From Mucilaginibacter pineti (GTDB taxonomy: Bacteria > Bacteroidota > Bacteroidia > Sphingobacteriales > Sphingobacteriaceae): a stretch of DNA of 64,000 nucleotides. A program made the position numbers and the translations under genes. The notes below the pieces were generated by a model. It ran no database searches and was not told where the DNA came from. It was given only the letters and a program-made list of their open reading frames with translations. Position 1 is the stretch's first letter, and every line of letters begins with the position of its first letter. Where the stretch lies: contig NZ_FNAI01000001.1 in NCBI RefSeq assembly GCF_900101875.1, forward strand, positions 310,001-374,000, read 5' to 3'. Of this stretch, positions 49,684-59,662 are shown in pieces.

Positions 49684-51357
49684 ATGATTAAAATTGCACT
49701 GATTATGAGCGCAATCCCGAACAAAATATCTAATATGTTTTTTAATTATAAGTTTCTTATACTATTAACAGGTATCTCATTACTCTTTAATAATTGCAAA
49801 ACAGAAAAGGTAAAGGTAATTGATAACAATGTGAAGGTTAACAGCGACTCTATTATGGCTGTGAGTGCTACCAAAAACACACCTTTAAAAAACATGTTTG
49901 GTATAAACGCCTACGAATGGAATTTCCTGCAGAACCCGGCGGATGTTAACCTCAAGAATACCATATATGAGGCCAATATGAATATCATCAGATCATTCAG
50001 TGCGGTAAGGCATTACATGAATTGGAATAAGCTGGAAAACTCAAAAGGCGATTATACCTATAACCCAACCAATAATGGCAGCTGGAACTATGATCTTATT
50101 TATACGAGATGTAAGCAGGATGGGATTTTAGTGCTGGCTGATTTAAAGAATTGCCCCAACTGGATGATGAGCACCTACCCTGCTAATTTGCAGGATGATG
50201 AAAACGTACCTGCGCCTTATGGTTTAAGTAAAAGCGACCCGGCAAGTTATGCCGATCAGGCACGTACTGCTTTCCAGTTTGCTGCCAGGTATGGATATAA
50301 TACTTCAGTTAACCCTGCGCTGGTAAAAGTTGATACGCGCCCGCGATGGACAAATGACCCTCCTAATGAAGTGAAAATTGGTATGGGGCTGATAAAATAT
50401 ATAGAATGCGATAACGAGCGCGATAAGTGGTGGAAAAGTGCTGCCACACAGCAGACACCGGAAGAATACGCTGCCAACATGTCGGCATTTTATGATGGAA
50501 ATAAAGGCAAGCTTGGCAATAACGCCGGTGTAAAATCTGCCGACCCCAATATGCTGGTAGTAATGGGCGGGCTGGCAACAGCCGATGTGAATTTTGTAAA
50601 GAAGATGATCGAGTGGTGTAAAGCCAATCGTGGTTATAAAGCTGATGGCAGTGTTAATTTATGTTTTGATGTAATCAATTATCATTTATACTCCAACGAT
50701 GGCAACATATTAAAACATTCGCAAATATCAACAGGTGTGGCTCCGGAGCTTTCCACATCAGGAAGTATTGCCGATAGTTTTGCTGCCCTTTCATACGGCA
50801 TGACCAATCAACCGGAGGTATGGGTAACCGAAACAGGTTATGATATTAACCAGGGAAGCTATCAAAAGGCAATAGCCATAGGTAATAAATCGGTACTGCT
50901 TACGCAGGCCGATTGGATAATACGTTCATCATTATTATACATAAGGCACGGCATAAAAAGACTGTTTTTTTACCAGTTATTTGATGATACGCCAAATGTT
51001 GACGTTCAATATGCAACATCTGGCCTGGCCGAAGATGCAAAACGCCGACCAGCAGCTGATTATATTTTGCAGGTAAATAAACTAATGGGCAACTATACCT
51101 ATAACGGTACCATTAATACCGATCCGCTGGTTGATAAATTTGTATCGGGCAATAAAACTATGTATGCCTTAACCATACCCGATCAAAAAGGTCGTACAGG
51201 CACCTATTCGCTTAATTTAGGAACTACGAAAGCCAATATTTACACCTTAAAACCCGGTGCAGACACAGCTGTTAAAACCCAGGTTAGCACTTCAGACGGT
51301 AAATTATCTATTCCCGTGACCGAAACACCTGTATTTGTGGAGGGTGTAAAGGAATAA
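49684..51357 (+). CDS. lipoprotein with clan GH-A-like glycoside hydrolase domain
   Basis: A 557-aa lipoprotein; a hydrophobic segment ends in LLFNNCKTE, with Cys as the lipid site. A (beta/alpha)8-like region follows: FGINAYEWNF, then INIIRSF, GILVLADLKNCPNW. Candidate catalytic glutamates are in YIECDNERDKWW (acid/base region, NE-like) and VWVTETGYDI (nucleophile). A C-terminal beta domain (about 470-557) looks like the usual accessory sandwich. The family is not certain; GH39-like or a related clan A member is possible. It would face the periplasm or cell surface. Confidence 0.72.
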   Translation: MIKIALIMSAIPNKISNMFFNYKFLILLTGISLLFNNCKTEKVKVIDNNVKVNSDSIMAVSATKNTPLKNMFGINAYEWNFLQNPADVNLKNTIYEANMNIIRSFSAVRHYMNWNKLENSKGDYTYNPTNNGSWNYDLIYTRCKQDGILVLADLKNCPNWMMSTYPANLQDDENVPAPYGLSKSDPASYADQARTAFQFAARYGYNTSVNPALVKVDTRPRWTNDPPNEVKIGMGLIKYIECDNERDKWWKSAATQQTPEEYAANMSAFYDGNKGKLGNNAGVKSADPNMLVVMGGLATADVNFVKKMIEWCKANRGYKADGSVNLCFDVINYHLYSNDGNILKHSQISTGVAPELSTSGSIADSFAALSYGMTNQPEVWVTETGYDINQGSYQKAIAIGNKSVLLTQADWIIRSSLLYIRHGIKRLFFYQLFDDTPNVDVQYATSGLAEDAKRRPAADYILQVNKLMGNYTYNGTINTDPLVDKFVSGNKTMYALTIPDQKGRTGTYSLNLGTTKANIYTLKPGADTAVKTQVSTSDGKLSIPVTETPVFVEGVKE

Positions 51358-51437
51358 AAGAGCTGAAACATAAATTATTTTTTTATTTAGATTCTATAAT
51401 TATATTAGTGCCATACTTATAGCCTTATCATAATATA

Positions 51438-51980
51438 ATGGAAAATACTATTACCACTCCCGCGCAACCCACCGAATTATGTAATTATTGCAGCACCAAA
51501 ATTGAAAATGACGATTCATTTTGTACAAATTGCGGCTACCCCATAAAGGGGACTGATTTTGAACAGAGATCATTTGTTGCCGCGCGTAATAACATCGATA
51601 TTGACATGAATGAGTTTAATAAAACTCTCAAAAGCGCCACTATGTCTTTGTATTACCTGGCGGGAATTTTTGTTATAAGCGGCCTTATAAGTTTTTTCAT
51701 GAATAAGGATAACGCTGACGTGCTGGCCATTGTGCTTCCTAATTTCATTTTAGCAATTTTATTTTTGGTTTTAGGTTCTTTTAGCCGCAAAAAAACTTTA
51801 GCATGTTTAGTATCAGGCCTTAGCCTATATATAATTGTGCAGGTATTAAATGCCATTGCCGATCCTGTAAGTATTGGCAGGGGTATAATTATGAAAATAA
51901 TTATTATTGGCTATCTTATCAATGGCATTAAATCTGCAATTAATATAGAGAAAATTAAAAAGGAGAATAATATTGCCTGA
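51438..51980 (+). CDS. zinc-ribbon membrane protein
   Basis: A 180-aa protein. The N-terminus has a zinc ribbon, CNYCSTKIENDDSFCTNCG (CxxC...CxxC), then a short linker and three or four hydrophobic helices (FVISGLISFF, VLPNFILAILFLVLG, SLYIIVQVLNA, IIIGYLINGI). There is no enzymatic motif. It overlaps the next gene by 8 nt, and that gene also begins with a zinc ribbon, so the two look like partners. Function unknown. Confidence 0.7.
   Translation: MENTITTPAQPTELCNYCSTKIENDDSFCTNCGYPIKGTDFEQRSFVAARNNIDIDMNEFNKTLKSATMSLYYLAGIFVISGLISFFMNKDNADVLAIVLPNFILAILFLVLGSFSRKKTLACLVSGLSLYIIVQVLNAIADPVSIGRGIIMKIIIIGYLINGIKSAINIEKIKKENNIA
51961..51965 (+). promoter_or_regulatory. ribosome-binding site deciding a TTG start
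   Basis: AGGAG precedes the TTG at 51973 by 7 nt, inside the end of the previous gene. Strong SD motifs are rare in this phylum, and no ATG lies in the next 30 codons before the zinc ribbon, so it supports the TTG start. Confidence 0.55.
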
Positions 51981-52746
51981 GGAGCTATCAATTATAGGTG
52001 ATCAGGAAATTCCTGATACAAAAAACTGTCTTTATTGTGATAAACAAATTGCCTTAAACACCAAGTTTTGTAAAAATTGTGGTGCAAGCCAGCTGCCTTA
52101 TAATGCCAAACCTTTAAATAACAGCTGGCATTTGTTAAAACAAGCGGCCTTATTTTACAGTATTTATATCGTTGTATGCTGCCTTTCTTCTTTTGTTGAT
52201 GCATTTAAAACTTTAGGCTGGTGTCTTATCATCGAAGTAATTATTGCAGGTACTGCGGTACTTTTCTTTACCTACAATTGGAACCACAACAAAGAGATAC
52301 TCATTTGGAGTAATTTCTCACTGCTAAAGCTGGCAACTTACGGCGCAATAGCTATAATAAGCTCGTGCCTGGTGCATTATTCTGTAGATTGGTTAAATGT
52401 AACCGTCTTTTCAACTGATCAGCATTTTTATTCCATTTTTGATGGTAATAAGGCGGCACCCTATCTTATAATATTTTTCACCGCAGTAACCCCCGCAATT
52501 TTTGAAGAACTTGGTTTCAGAGGGTATTTGTTACAAATTTTACTAAAGGTGGCCGATAAAGATCAGGCTGTATATATTTCTGCGTTTTTGTTTGCAATTA
52601 TCCATCTAAGTTTTCTTTCACTTTTCTGGCTTATACCATTTGCGTTGTTTATTGGTTACATGCGTGTAAGGGAAAACACCATATGGTATGGAGTATTCTT
52701 TCATTTTTTATTTAATTTAACTGCATGTCTTTTTCAACTTCTTTAA
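51973..52746 (+). CDS. zinc-ribbon CPBP-family intramembrane metalloprotease
   Basis: A 257-aa protein starting at a TTG. The first 35 residues are a zinc ribbon (CLYCDKQIALNTKFCKNCG), followed by about seven membrane helices. The CPBP motifs are present: FEELGFRGYLLQ (EExxxR), FAIIHLSFLSLF (His) and VFFHFLFNLTAC (His/Asn). A ribbon fused to this protease is unusual; together with its ribbon-bearing neighbour it may recognise a common target. Substrate unknown. Confidence 0.8.
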   Translation: MPEELSIIGDQEIPDTKNCLYCDKQIALNTKFCKNCGASQLPYNAKPLNNSWHLLKQAALFYSIYIVVCCLSSFVDAFKTLGWCLIIEVIIAGTAVLFFTYNWNHNKEILIWSNFSLLKLATYGAIAIISSCLVHYSVDWLNVTVFSTDQHFYSIFDGNKAAPYLIIFFTAVTPAIFEELGFRGYLLQILLKVADKDQAVYISAFLFAIIHLSFLSLFWLIPFALFIGYMRVRENTIWYGVFFHFLFNLTACLFQLL

Positions 52747-52807
52747 ACTACGATATATAGTTTAATGCTAATTAAAAACAGCTTATCAAATTATCATCCT
52801 AAAAAGC

Positions 52808-52815
52808 TATTTTTG
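52808..52815 (+). promoter_or_regulatory. -7 promoter element of lepA
   Basis: TATTTTTG is an exact TAnnTTTG match ending 7 nt before the lepA ATG (52823), implying a nearly leaderless mRNA. No clear -33 TTG. Confidence 0.55.
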
Positions 52816-52822
52816 CGGTTCA

Positions 52823-54610
52823 ATGGAGCACATTCGTAATTTTTGTATCATAGCACACATAGACCACGGCAAAAGTACACTTGCCGATAGGTTATTAGAA
52901 TATACCAACACCATAACCCAACGCGAATCGCAGGCGCAATTGCTTGACGATATGGACCTGGAACGTGAACGCGGTATCACCATAAAAAGCCATGCCATAC
53001 AAATGGATTATGAGCTTGACGGGCAGAAATATATCCTTAACCTGATAGATACGCCCGGCCACGTTGATTTTTCATACGAAGTTTCGCGTTCCATTGCTGC
53101 CTGCGAAGGCGCTTTGCTTATTGTTGATGCAGCGCAAGGTATACAGGCCCAAACCATATCCAACCTTTATCTGGCATTAGAAAACGACCTGGAGATCATC
53201 CCGGTACTAAATAAAATGGACCTGCCTGGCGCTATGCCCGAGGAGGTAAAAGATCAAATAGTTGAACTTATAGGCTGCAAACGTGAGGAAATATTAGCCG
53301 CATCCGGTAAAACCGGGATGGGTGTACATGATATTTTGCGCGCCATTGTTGAGCGCGTACCCGCACCTGTCGGCGATCCGGAAGCACCTTTACAGGCTTT
53401 GATCTTTGATTCGGTTTATAACTCGTTTCGTGGTATTGTTGCCTATTTTAAAGTTGTTAACGGCGAAATTCGTAAAGGCGACAGAGTTAAATTCTTCGCT
53501 ACCGAAAAGCAATATATTGCAGAAGAGGTTGGCACGCTTAAATTAAAACAACTACCTAAAGATGTAATTAAAACCGGCGATGTTGGTTACATTATATCTG
53601 GTATTAAAGAATCGCGCGAGGTAAAAGTTGGTGATACTATAACCACTATTGCCAGACCTTGTGAAGGTGGTATACAGGGCTTTGAAGAGGTAAAACCAAT
53701 GGTATTTGCCGGCATATACCCTGTTGATACAGACGATTTTGAAGAGTTGCGCGAATCTATGGCTAAGCTACAGCTTAACGATGCGTCGTTGGTTTTTGAG
53801 CCAGAGTCGTCTGCAGCGTTGGGCTTTGGTTTCCGTTGCGGGTTCCTGGGGATGCTGCATATGGAAATTATTCAGGAACGTTTGGAGCGTGAATTTAATA
53901 TGACGGTAATTACCACCGTTCCCAACGTTTCATATCTTGCCTACTCTACAAGGGATGAAGAAATTATAGTAAACAACCCGTCAGATCTGCCCGATCCAAG
54001 TAAAATAGACCGTGTAGAAGAACCCTATATTAAAGCAACCATCATTACCAAATCTGAGTTTGTTGGCCCGGTAATGTCGCTTTGTATCCAGAAACGTGGT
54101 TTTATCAAAAATCAATCCTACCTAACGTCAGATCGTGTAGAATTAGTGTTTGAAATGCCAATGGGCGAGATCGTATTTGATTTTTACGATAAGCTAAAAA
54201 CCATATCAAAAGGCTATGCGTCCTTTGATTATCATCAGATAGGTTATCGCACAAGTGATTTGGTACGTTTGGATATCAAATTAAACTCTGAGCCAGTTGA
54301 TGCTTTGTCGTCGTTGATATTTAGAGGTAACTCTTACGATTTCGGTAAAAAAATATGTGAGAAACTTAAAGAGCTTTTACCACGCCAACAGTTTGAGATC
54401 ATTATCCAGGCATCTATTGGTGCAAAGATCATAGCCCGCGAAACAGTGAAGGCTATGCGTAAAGATGTTACTGCGAAATGTTATGGTGGCGATATATCGC
54501 GTAAACGTAAATTGTTAGAAAAACAAAAAGCAGGTAAAAAACGCATGCGCCAGGTTGGTAACGTAGAGATACCACAATCGGCATTCATGGCGGTGTTAAA
54601 ATTAGACTAA
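52823..54610 (+). CDS. lepA: elongation factor 4 (LepA)
   Basis: A 595-aa translational GTPase. G1 is [14 protein letters not shown], the switch region has [12 protein letters not shown]3 DTPGHVDF and G4 NKMDLPGA. The domain order (G, II, III, EF-G V-like, then the LepA C-terminal domain ending in [21 protein letters not shown]) is complete and of usual length. LepA acts on stalled ribosomes and helps 30S assembly. A hairpin separates it from folD. Confidence 0.96.
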   Translation: MEHIRNFCIIAHIDHGKSTLADRLLEYTNTITQRESQAQLLDDMDLERERGITIKSHAIQMDYELDGQKYILNLIDTPGHVDFSYEVSRSIAACEGALLIVDAAQGIQAQTISNLYLALENDLEIIPVLNKMDLPGAMPEEVKDQIVELIGCKREEILAASGKTGMGVHDILRAIVERVPAPVGDPEAPLQALIFDSVYNSFRGIVAYFKVVNGEIRKGDRVKFFATEKQYIAEEVGTLKLKQLPKDVIKTGDVGYIISGIKESREVKVGDTITTIARPCEGGIQGFEEVKPMVFAGIYPVDTDDFEELRESMAKLQLNDASLVFEPESSAALGFGFRCGFLGMLHMEIIQERLEREFNMTVITTVPNVSYLAYSTRDEEIIVNNPSDLPDPSKIDRVEEPYIKATIITKSEFVGPVMSLCIQKRGFIKNQSYLTSDRVELVFEMPMGEIVFDFYDKLKTISKGYASFDYHQIGYRTSDLVRLDIKLNSEPVDALSSLIFRGNSYDFGKKICEKLKELLPRQQFEIIIQASIGAKIIARETVKAMRKDVTAKCYGGDISRKRKLLEKQKAGKKRMRQVGNVEIPQSAFMAVLKLD

Positions 54611-54622
54611 AGACTTATGGAT

Positions 54623-54660
54623 AAAAGATAAAGGATTGAATTTTCAGTCCTTTGTCTTTT
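54623..54660. repeat. 17-bp hairpin between lepA and folD
   Basis: 54623-54639 pairs with 54644-54660 around the loop ATTT, with two wobble pairs. The words AAAAGATAAAGGA and TCCTTTGTCTTTT resemble a frequent Bacteroidota spacer repeat. It probably ends lepA transcripts or stabilises mRNA ends. Confidence 0.55.
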
Positions 54661-54685
54661 GTCGTTAATCCATACTCCTATTAAT

Positions 54686-55567
54686 ATGCAATTACTCGAC
54701 GGAAAATACGTATCAGAAAAATTAAAAGGCGAAATAGCTTTATCGGCGGCTAAAATATTGGCAGATACAGGTCGTAAACCACATTTGGTTGCGGTATTGG
54801 TTGGCCATGACGGCGGCAGCGAAACCTATGTAGCCAGCAAAATCAAAAACTGCGAGGCTGTTGGTTTTAAATCAACCCTGGTGCGTTATGAAGGTGACGT
54901 TACCGAAGAAGAACTGCTAAAAAAAGTAGAAGAATTAAATGCTGATGCTGATATAGACGGCATTATTGTACAACTTCCGCTACCGAAACATATTGACCCT
55001 GAAAAAGTAACAGAACGCATAGATCACCGTAAAGATGTTGACGGCTTTCACCCCGTTAATCTTGGCCGCATGCAGCGTAACCTGCCATCTTTTATCCCGG
55101 CCACGCCTTACGGTATTACTTTAATGCTTAAAGAGTATGGTATTGAAACGGCAGGAAAACATTGCGTGGTAGTTGGTCGTAGTAATATAGTAGGTTCGCC
55201 TATGAGTATTTTAATGGCCCGTAATACTACTCCCGGTAACTGTACAGTAACAATTTGCCACAGCCGCACGCCAGATATTAAAAAATTTACCCTTGATGCT
55301 GATATCCTGATCGTAGCCATCGGTAAAAAGAATTTCATCACTGCCGATATGGTTAAAGATGGTGTAGTGGTAATAGACGTGGGTATGAACCGCGAAACCT
55401 CCACCCTAACCAAATCTGGCTTCAAACTTTACGGCGATGTTGATTTTGAAAACGTAGCCCCAAAGGCCTCATGGATAACCCCGGTACCCGGCGGTGTTGG
55501 CTTAATGACGATTATTGGTTTATTGAAAAATACATTGGCATCGGCTAATAAGGAGGTTTATTCATAG
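54686..55567 (+). CDS. folD: bifunctional methylene-tetrahydrofolate dehydrogenase/cyclohydrolase FolD
   Basis: A 293-aa enzyme from the ATG at 54686 (an earlier in-frame ATG at 54659 lies in the repeat). It has the family signature [14 protein letters not shown] with catalytic Lys, the [14 protein letters not shown] segment, [14 protein letters not shown] (NADP-binding loop) and [11 protein letters not shown] near the end. It interconverts 5,10-methylene- and 10-formyl-tetrahydrofolate. Together with folB in this window it fits one-carbon metabolism, but they are 20 kb apart. Confidence 0.96.
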   Translation: MQLLDGKYVSEKLKGEIALSAAKILADTGRKPHLVAVLVGHDGGSETYVASKIKNCEAVGFKSTLVRYEGDVTEEELLKKVEELNADADIDGIIVQLPLPKHIDPEKVTERIDHRKDVDGFHPVNLGRMQRNLPSFIPATPYGITLMLKEYGIETAGKHCVVVGRSNIVGSPMSILMARNTTPGNCTVTICHSRTPDIKKFTLDADILIVAIGKKNFITADMVKDGVVVIDVGMNRETSTLTKSGFKLYGDVDFENVAPKASWITPVPGGVGLMTIIGLLKNTLASANKEVYS

Positions 55568-55582
55568 CAATACTCAAAAAGT

Positions 55583-55609
55583 TGTCATCCTTCGTACCTC
55601 AGGATGACA
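55583..55609. repeat. GTCATCCT hairpin repeat
   Basis: GTCATCCT and AGGATGAC are separated by 9 nt (tcgtacctc) and share their ends with the 43183-43264 element. It lies between convergent folD and the Rieske gene and may act as their terminator. Confidence 0.5.
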
Positions 55610-55614
55610 GCTTC

Positions 55615-55947
55615 TTACTTCCCCCTCAACCTATCCCAAAAAGAGCTTATTCCCACATAAATTTCGTCATCCTTTACTTCAACCGCGTAGATTTGTAAAA
55701 AGTCGTTCTGGCCTTCGCCGCCTTTTCCTGTTTTTAAATTGTAGGCGTAACGATGGTACGGGCAGATAATATTTCCTTTAACACACAGTCCCTCACTCAA
55801 ATCGAAACCGGCGTGCGGGCAAGATAATGCTGTTGCGTATATCTCTCCATCATAGCCAACCAAACAAATATTTTTATTGCCGGCTTTTACCTTTTTTATA
55901 AATGGTTCGCCGGTGTTTCGGATCTCCGGAATCTTATACCACTTCAT
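55615..55947 (-). CDS. small Rieske 2Fe-2S protein
   Basis: A 110-aa single-domain ferredoxin-like Rieske protein. The cluster ligands are CPHAGFDLSEGL (CxH) and CPYHRYAYNLKTG (CxxH), as in NirD/dioxygenase-ferredoxin types. There is no signal peptide, so it is cytoplasmic. The partner oxidoreductase is not adjacent. Its stop is close to folD's stop on the other strand. Confidence 0.88.
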   Translation of the reverse strand: MKWYKIPEIRNTGEPFIKKVKAGNKNICLVGYDGEIYATALSCPHAGFDLSEGLCVKGNIICPYHRYAYNLKTGKGGEGQNDFLQIYAVEVKDDEIYVGISSFWDRLRGK

Positions 55948-55975
55948 TTACGGGAAACTGAATTGCTGCACAAAA

Positions 55976-56740
55976 TCAAAAATCGATCTTTAAATTCATT
56001 ACCGACGGGTTTTTAATAACTTCATCCATGTTGGTAACAAGTGTAACGCTGCGCCTGTCGGCGGATAGGATTGCTTTTGAGTTATCCAATTTTTTTACCG
56101 GTTTTGCAAACTTCAGGATCACTTTGTAGGGCATATCAATCAGCATGGCTTTGGCCATCATAAATGTAGATTGTGTTTTCTTTAAAAAAGCCCTGAACTT
56201 TACTTTATCAATAATGCGGTAAAATTTATGGGGCGTGATGTTGTACGAGTAGTAATCCTGCCCGGCTACCATTTGCCGTGCATCTAAAGCCTTAGCCGCT
56301 TTATCTCCGGTGCTAAAGGCTGTTATCTGGCTGTTGAGCGCTATTTTAGATACGTTTTGAAGGTAGTACTGCAAGTCGGCTGCATTTTTTGCATTATGGT
56401 CGAGGCTTACTTTCATAATGCTTTTTTTTAGGTTCATATTTATAGTAAGCTCACTGCTTTTAGCTAGGTTGGTTTCGGCCAGATTCATTTTTCTTTGGAT
56501 GCTATCAGGCATAGCACTGTAAAAATTAAGCGTAGTATCTTTTACCAAGCTAAACTGCGGGGTTTCCTTTACCGAATCAGACATGAGGTTAACCAATACC
56601 GAAACCGCCTTGCTCATATCAAAACCATAAACCACCTTACAGCTGCCATCGCTTTTAAAATCGTAATGCTCCTCAATATCTACACATGAGGAAAAACAAA
56701 ACATTGCAAAAAAAATACTTAACAAGTAAAGTTTTTTCAT
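55976..56740 (-). CDS. putative lipoprotein of unknown function
   Basis: A 254-aa protein with a lipobox at FCFSSC (Cys 19). The mature part has mostly beta-rich text (EEHYDFKSDGSCKVVYGFDM, RSVTLVTNMDEVI), and the HYDFKSDGSC opening recurs in Bacteroidota lipoproteins with unknown role. Upstream of the Rieske gene on the same strand by 28 nt, so cotranscription is possible. Confidence 0.7.
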   Translation of the reverse strand: MKKLYLLSIFFAMFCFSSCVDIEEHYDFKSDGSCKVVYGFDMSKAVSVLVNLMSDSVKETPQFSLVKDTTLNFYSAMPDSIQRKMNLAETNLAKSSELTINMNLKKSIMKVSLDHNAKNAADLQYYLQNVSKIALNSQITAFSTGDKAAKALDARQMVAGQDYYSYNITPHKFYRIIDKVKFRAFLKKTQSTFMMAKAMLIDMPYKVILKFAKPVKKLDNSKAILSADRRSVTLVTNMDEVIKNPSVMNLKIDF

Positions 56741-56939
56741 GGTGGTAAAGGTTTTTAAAGGCAGATTAAAGTTTCATATTGTAAAGTTACGCTTTGATTG
56801 TATTACGTGTACACTTAAAATTAGTTTAAATTATAATTATTTAGGATTTAACCGAGCGCAACAATCCTGTAAAATGTCGGCCTTGTTTCATCTTTTCTCC
56901 TTATACTTTGTACACCTTCACCTTTATCCTAAAAAAGGG

Positions 56940-56947
56940 TAACTTTG
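56940..56947 (+). promoter_or_regulatory. -7 promoter element of queE
   Basis: TAACTTTG matches TAnnTTTG and ends 9 nt before the ATG at 56957, giving a very short leader. No clear -33 element at standard distance. Confidence 0.5.
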
Positions 56948-56956
56948 CAAAATATT

Positions 56957-57580
56957 ATGGCACACCAGATTCCAGACGACGGCACGCTGCTTCCCTTAAT
57001 GGAAGAATTTTATACGATACAGGGCGAAGGATACAATACAGGCAAAGCAGCATATTTTATACGGCTTGGTGGTTGTGATGTAGGTTGCCATTGGTGCGAT
57101 GTTAAAGAAAGCTGGGACGCAGAGCTGCACCCGCTTACTACTGCTGATAGGATTGTAGATAACGCCGCAGTGCACCCCTCAAAAGCAGTTGTGGTTACCG
57201 GTGGCGAGCCACTGATATATAACCTTGATTATTTAACCGCGCAACTGCACCAACGCGGTATAAAAACATTCATTGAAACATCCGGCGCCTATCCCCTTTC
57301 TGGTGATTGGGATTGGATTTGTTTATCGCCTAAAAAGTTCAAAGCGCCGATACCGCACGTTGCAGAAAATGCCCACGAGTTAAAGGTTATAGTTTTCAAT
57401 AAATCAGATTTTGAATGGGCCGAGTACCATGCTAAAATGGTATCGCCGGATTGTAAGCTGTACCTGCAGCCCGAGTGGTCGAAATCAAAAGAAATGATCC
57501 CGCTTATTGTAGATTATGTGATGAATAATCCGCAATGGGAAATTTCGTTGCAAACACACAAATATTTGAATATCCCGTAA
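56957..57580 (+). CDS. queE: 7-carboxy-7-deazaguanine synthase QueE
   Basis: A 207-aa radical SAM enzyme from the ATG at 56957; an in-frame TTG at 56945 would overlap the -7 element. The cluster motif is GGCDVGCHWCDVK (CxxxCxxC), with EFYTIQGEGYNTG before it, the family start. It makes 7-carboxy-7-deazaguanine for queuosine biosynthesis. No other que gene is in the window. Confidence 0.92.
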   Translation: MAHQIPDDGTLLPLMEEFYTIQGEGYNTGKAAYFIRLGGCDVGCHWCDVKESWDAELHPLTTADRIVDNAAVHPSKAVVVTGGEPLIYNLDYLTAQLHQRGIKTFIETSGAYPLSGDWDWICLSPKKFKAPIPHVAENAHELKVIVFNKSDFEWAEYHAKMVSPDCKLYLQPEWSKSKEMIPLIVDYVMNNPQWEISLQTHKYLNIP

Positions 57581-57619
57581 TATTTGTAACTTACGGTAAA
57601 AATAATCGTATCAAAACAG

Positions 57620-59521
57620 ATGAAGATTGTAATCCTCACGATTCTATCAATTTTCCTTTCTGTTACTGTATGGGCGCAGCAAAGGCAATATACTACCACA
57701 AATAAGGAGGCTATCAAGTATTTTGCCATTGCCAATGAAAAGCTCGATGATCACCTATATGATGAGGCCATTGATAACCTGCAAAAAGCAATAGGTGAAG
57801 ATTCAAAATTCATTGAGGCCCATTTCCAATTAGCCGACGTTTTGCGCTCCCGTCATATTTTCAAAACAGCTATAGAACAATACCTGAAGGTGATAGAGCT
57901 CAATCCGGATTTTAACCGTTCTGTTTATCTTAAACTTGGCGAAATTGAGATAAATGATGCCAGATACACACAGGCACAGCAGCACCTCGAAAAATATTTA
58001 ACGTACCCCAATCTTACTGCTCCTAACACGGTACTGGCGCAAAAATACCTTGCCGATGCCAAATTCAGCATTCAGGCTATGCAGCATCCCGTTGCATTTA
58101 AGCCGGTTAATATGGGACCCGAAATAAACACCACCAATGACGAATACCTGCCTGTAGCTACCGCCGATGAAAGTCAGCTTATTTTTACCCGTAAGATAAA
58201 TAACAACGAGGATTTTTATAAAAGCATTAAAGCAAACGGTAAATGGCAAACGGCTACTTACCTCAGCGATTTCATCAATACCGAAAAATATAACGAAGGC
58301 GCTCAATCTATTTCGCAGGATGGTAAATACTTGTTTTTTACGGGCTGTAACCGCCCCGATGGTATGGGCCGATGTGATATCTACATATCGCAAAAAAAAG
58401 GCGACGACTGGAGCAAACCTATCGATTTAACAAGCCCTGTAAATACTACAGGCTGGGAGGCGCAGCCATCCATCAGCGCAGATGGGCGCACACTTTATTT
58501 TGTAAGCAATAGAAATGGCGGCTACGGCGGCTACGATATCTGGAAATCAAAACTAACAGATAAAGGTTGGGGCGAACCTGAAAATATGGGGCCCAATATC
58601 AATACGGCTTATAATGAGCAATCGCCGTTTATTCATGCCGATGATAGTACATTTTATTTCAGCTCCAGCGGCTGGCCGGGATTGGGTAATAAAGATCTTT
58701 TTGTAAGTCGTCTGGGTAAGGATGGTAAATGGCAGAAACCTGAGAACCTGGGGTATCCGATTAACACCAATGGCGACGAAAACGGCCTCACATTAACGGC
58801 TTACGGCAATTATGCTTTCTTTGCCTCGGATGCACTTAACGGATTTGGAGGCTATGATATTTATACCTTTGAACTGCCCGAAAGCGTCAGGCCGCATGTG
58901 GTTACCTATGTAAAAGGGAACGTGGCCGATGCTAAAACCAAGCAACCGCTGGAGGCCGCAGTTGAGATCATTGATCTACAAAACAACATACCCGTTTACC
59001 AGGATTATAGTGATGCTGATGAAGGGAGTTTTTTGGCTACCATTACATCAGGTAAAAATTATGGCCTCAATATTTCGAAAAGCGGCTACCTGTTTTACTC
59101 CGAAAACTTCTCGCTTGTTGGTTATAAAAATCAGAAACCATTTAATTTAACAGCGTTGTTATCGCCAATTGAAGTTGGTAATAAGGTCATACTGAAAAAT
59201 ATATTTTTCGATACCAATAAATACGATCTAAAGACCGAATCAAAATCGGAACTATCAAAACTGATCGAATTTTTAGGTGAAAACCCAACGGTTCGTATTG
59301 AAATATCTGGCCATACCGATAATGTGGGTGGCGAGCAAGTGAATCAAACCTTGTCAGAGAACAGGGCTAAAGCAGTTTATAAGTACCTTATAAGCAATAA
59401 CGTTGCCCCTGCCCGGCTTGTATTTAAAGGCTATGGCGAAACGCAGCCAATAGCTCCAAATACTACCGACGAAGAAAAAGCAAGAAACAGGAGAACGGAG
59501 TTTATGATAATTGCGAAGTAA
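57620..59521 (+). CDS. OmpA-family outer-membrane protein with TPR and PD40 repeats
   Basis: A 633-aa envelope protein. It has a signal peptide (FLSVTVWA), TPR helices (about 30-130: AIDNLQKAIGEDSKFIEAHF), then WD40-like PD40 repeats (about 160-420, with RTLYFVSNRNGGYGGYDIW, and SSSGWPGLGNKDLF), a CNA-B/carboxypeptidase-regulatory-like beta domain (about 430-515), and a C-terminal OmpA peptidoglycan-binding domain (about 525-633) with SGHTDNVGGEQVNQ. This domain order is a standard Bacteroidota form often beside gliding or type IX secretion proteins, but none is here. Confidence 0.92.
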   Translation: MKIVILTILSIFLSVTVWAQQRQYTTTNKEAIKYFAIANEKLDDHLYDEAIDNLQKAIGEDSKFIEAHFQLADVLRSRHIFKTAIEQYLKVIELNPDFNRSVYLKLGEIEINDARYTQAQQHLEKYLTYPNLTAPNTVLAQKYLADAKFSIQAMQHPVAFKPVNMGPEINTTNDEYLPVATADESQLIFTRKINNNEDFYKSIKANGKWQTATYLSDFINTEKYNEGAQSISQDGKYLFFTGCNRPDGMGRCDIYISQKKGDDWSKPIDLTSPVNTTGWEAQPSISADGRTLYFVSNRNGGYGGYDIWKSKLTDKGWGEPENMGPNINTAYNEQSPFIHADDSTFYFSSSGWPGLGNKDLFVSRLGKDGKWQKPENLGYPINTNGDENGLTLTAYGNYAFFASDALNGFGGYDIYTFELPESVRPHVVTYVKGNVADAKTKQPLEAAVEIIDLQNNIPVYQDYSDADEGSFLATITSGKNYGLNISKSGYLFYSENFSLVGYKNQKPFNLTALLSPIEVGNKVILKNIFFDTNKYDLKTESKSELSKLIEFLGENPTVRIEISGHTDNVGGEQVNQTLSENRAKAVYKYLISNNVAPARLVFKGYGETQPIAPNTTDEEKARNRRTEFMIIAK

Positions 59522-59586
59522 TTTACCGTGGTGCATCCGTGAAAATCACGCTTGTCTCATTGCAAGATGCTGGACAGAAAGATAGA

Positions 59587-59619
59587 AGACTTACGAAGTT
59601 TTAAAAACTTCGTAAGTCT
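59587..59619. terminator. perfect 16-bp hairpin between convergent genes
   Basis: 59587-59602 and 59604-59619 are fully complementary around one base, reading AGACTTACGAAGTTTT. It lies between the OmpA-family gene (+) and recQ (-) and is a likely bidirectional terminator; the same word is common in related genomes as a spacer repeat. Confidence 0.65.
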
Positions 59620-59662
59620 GGCCTCTATAGCTGTTATAGATGGTAAAATATTCAGAGAAAAC

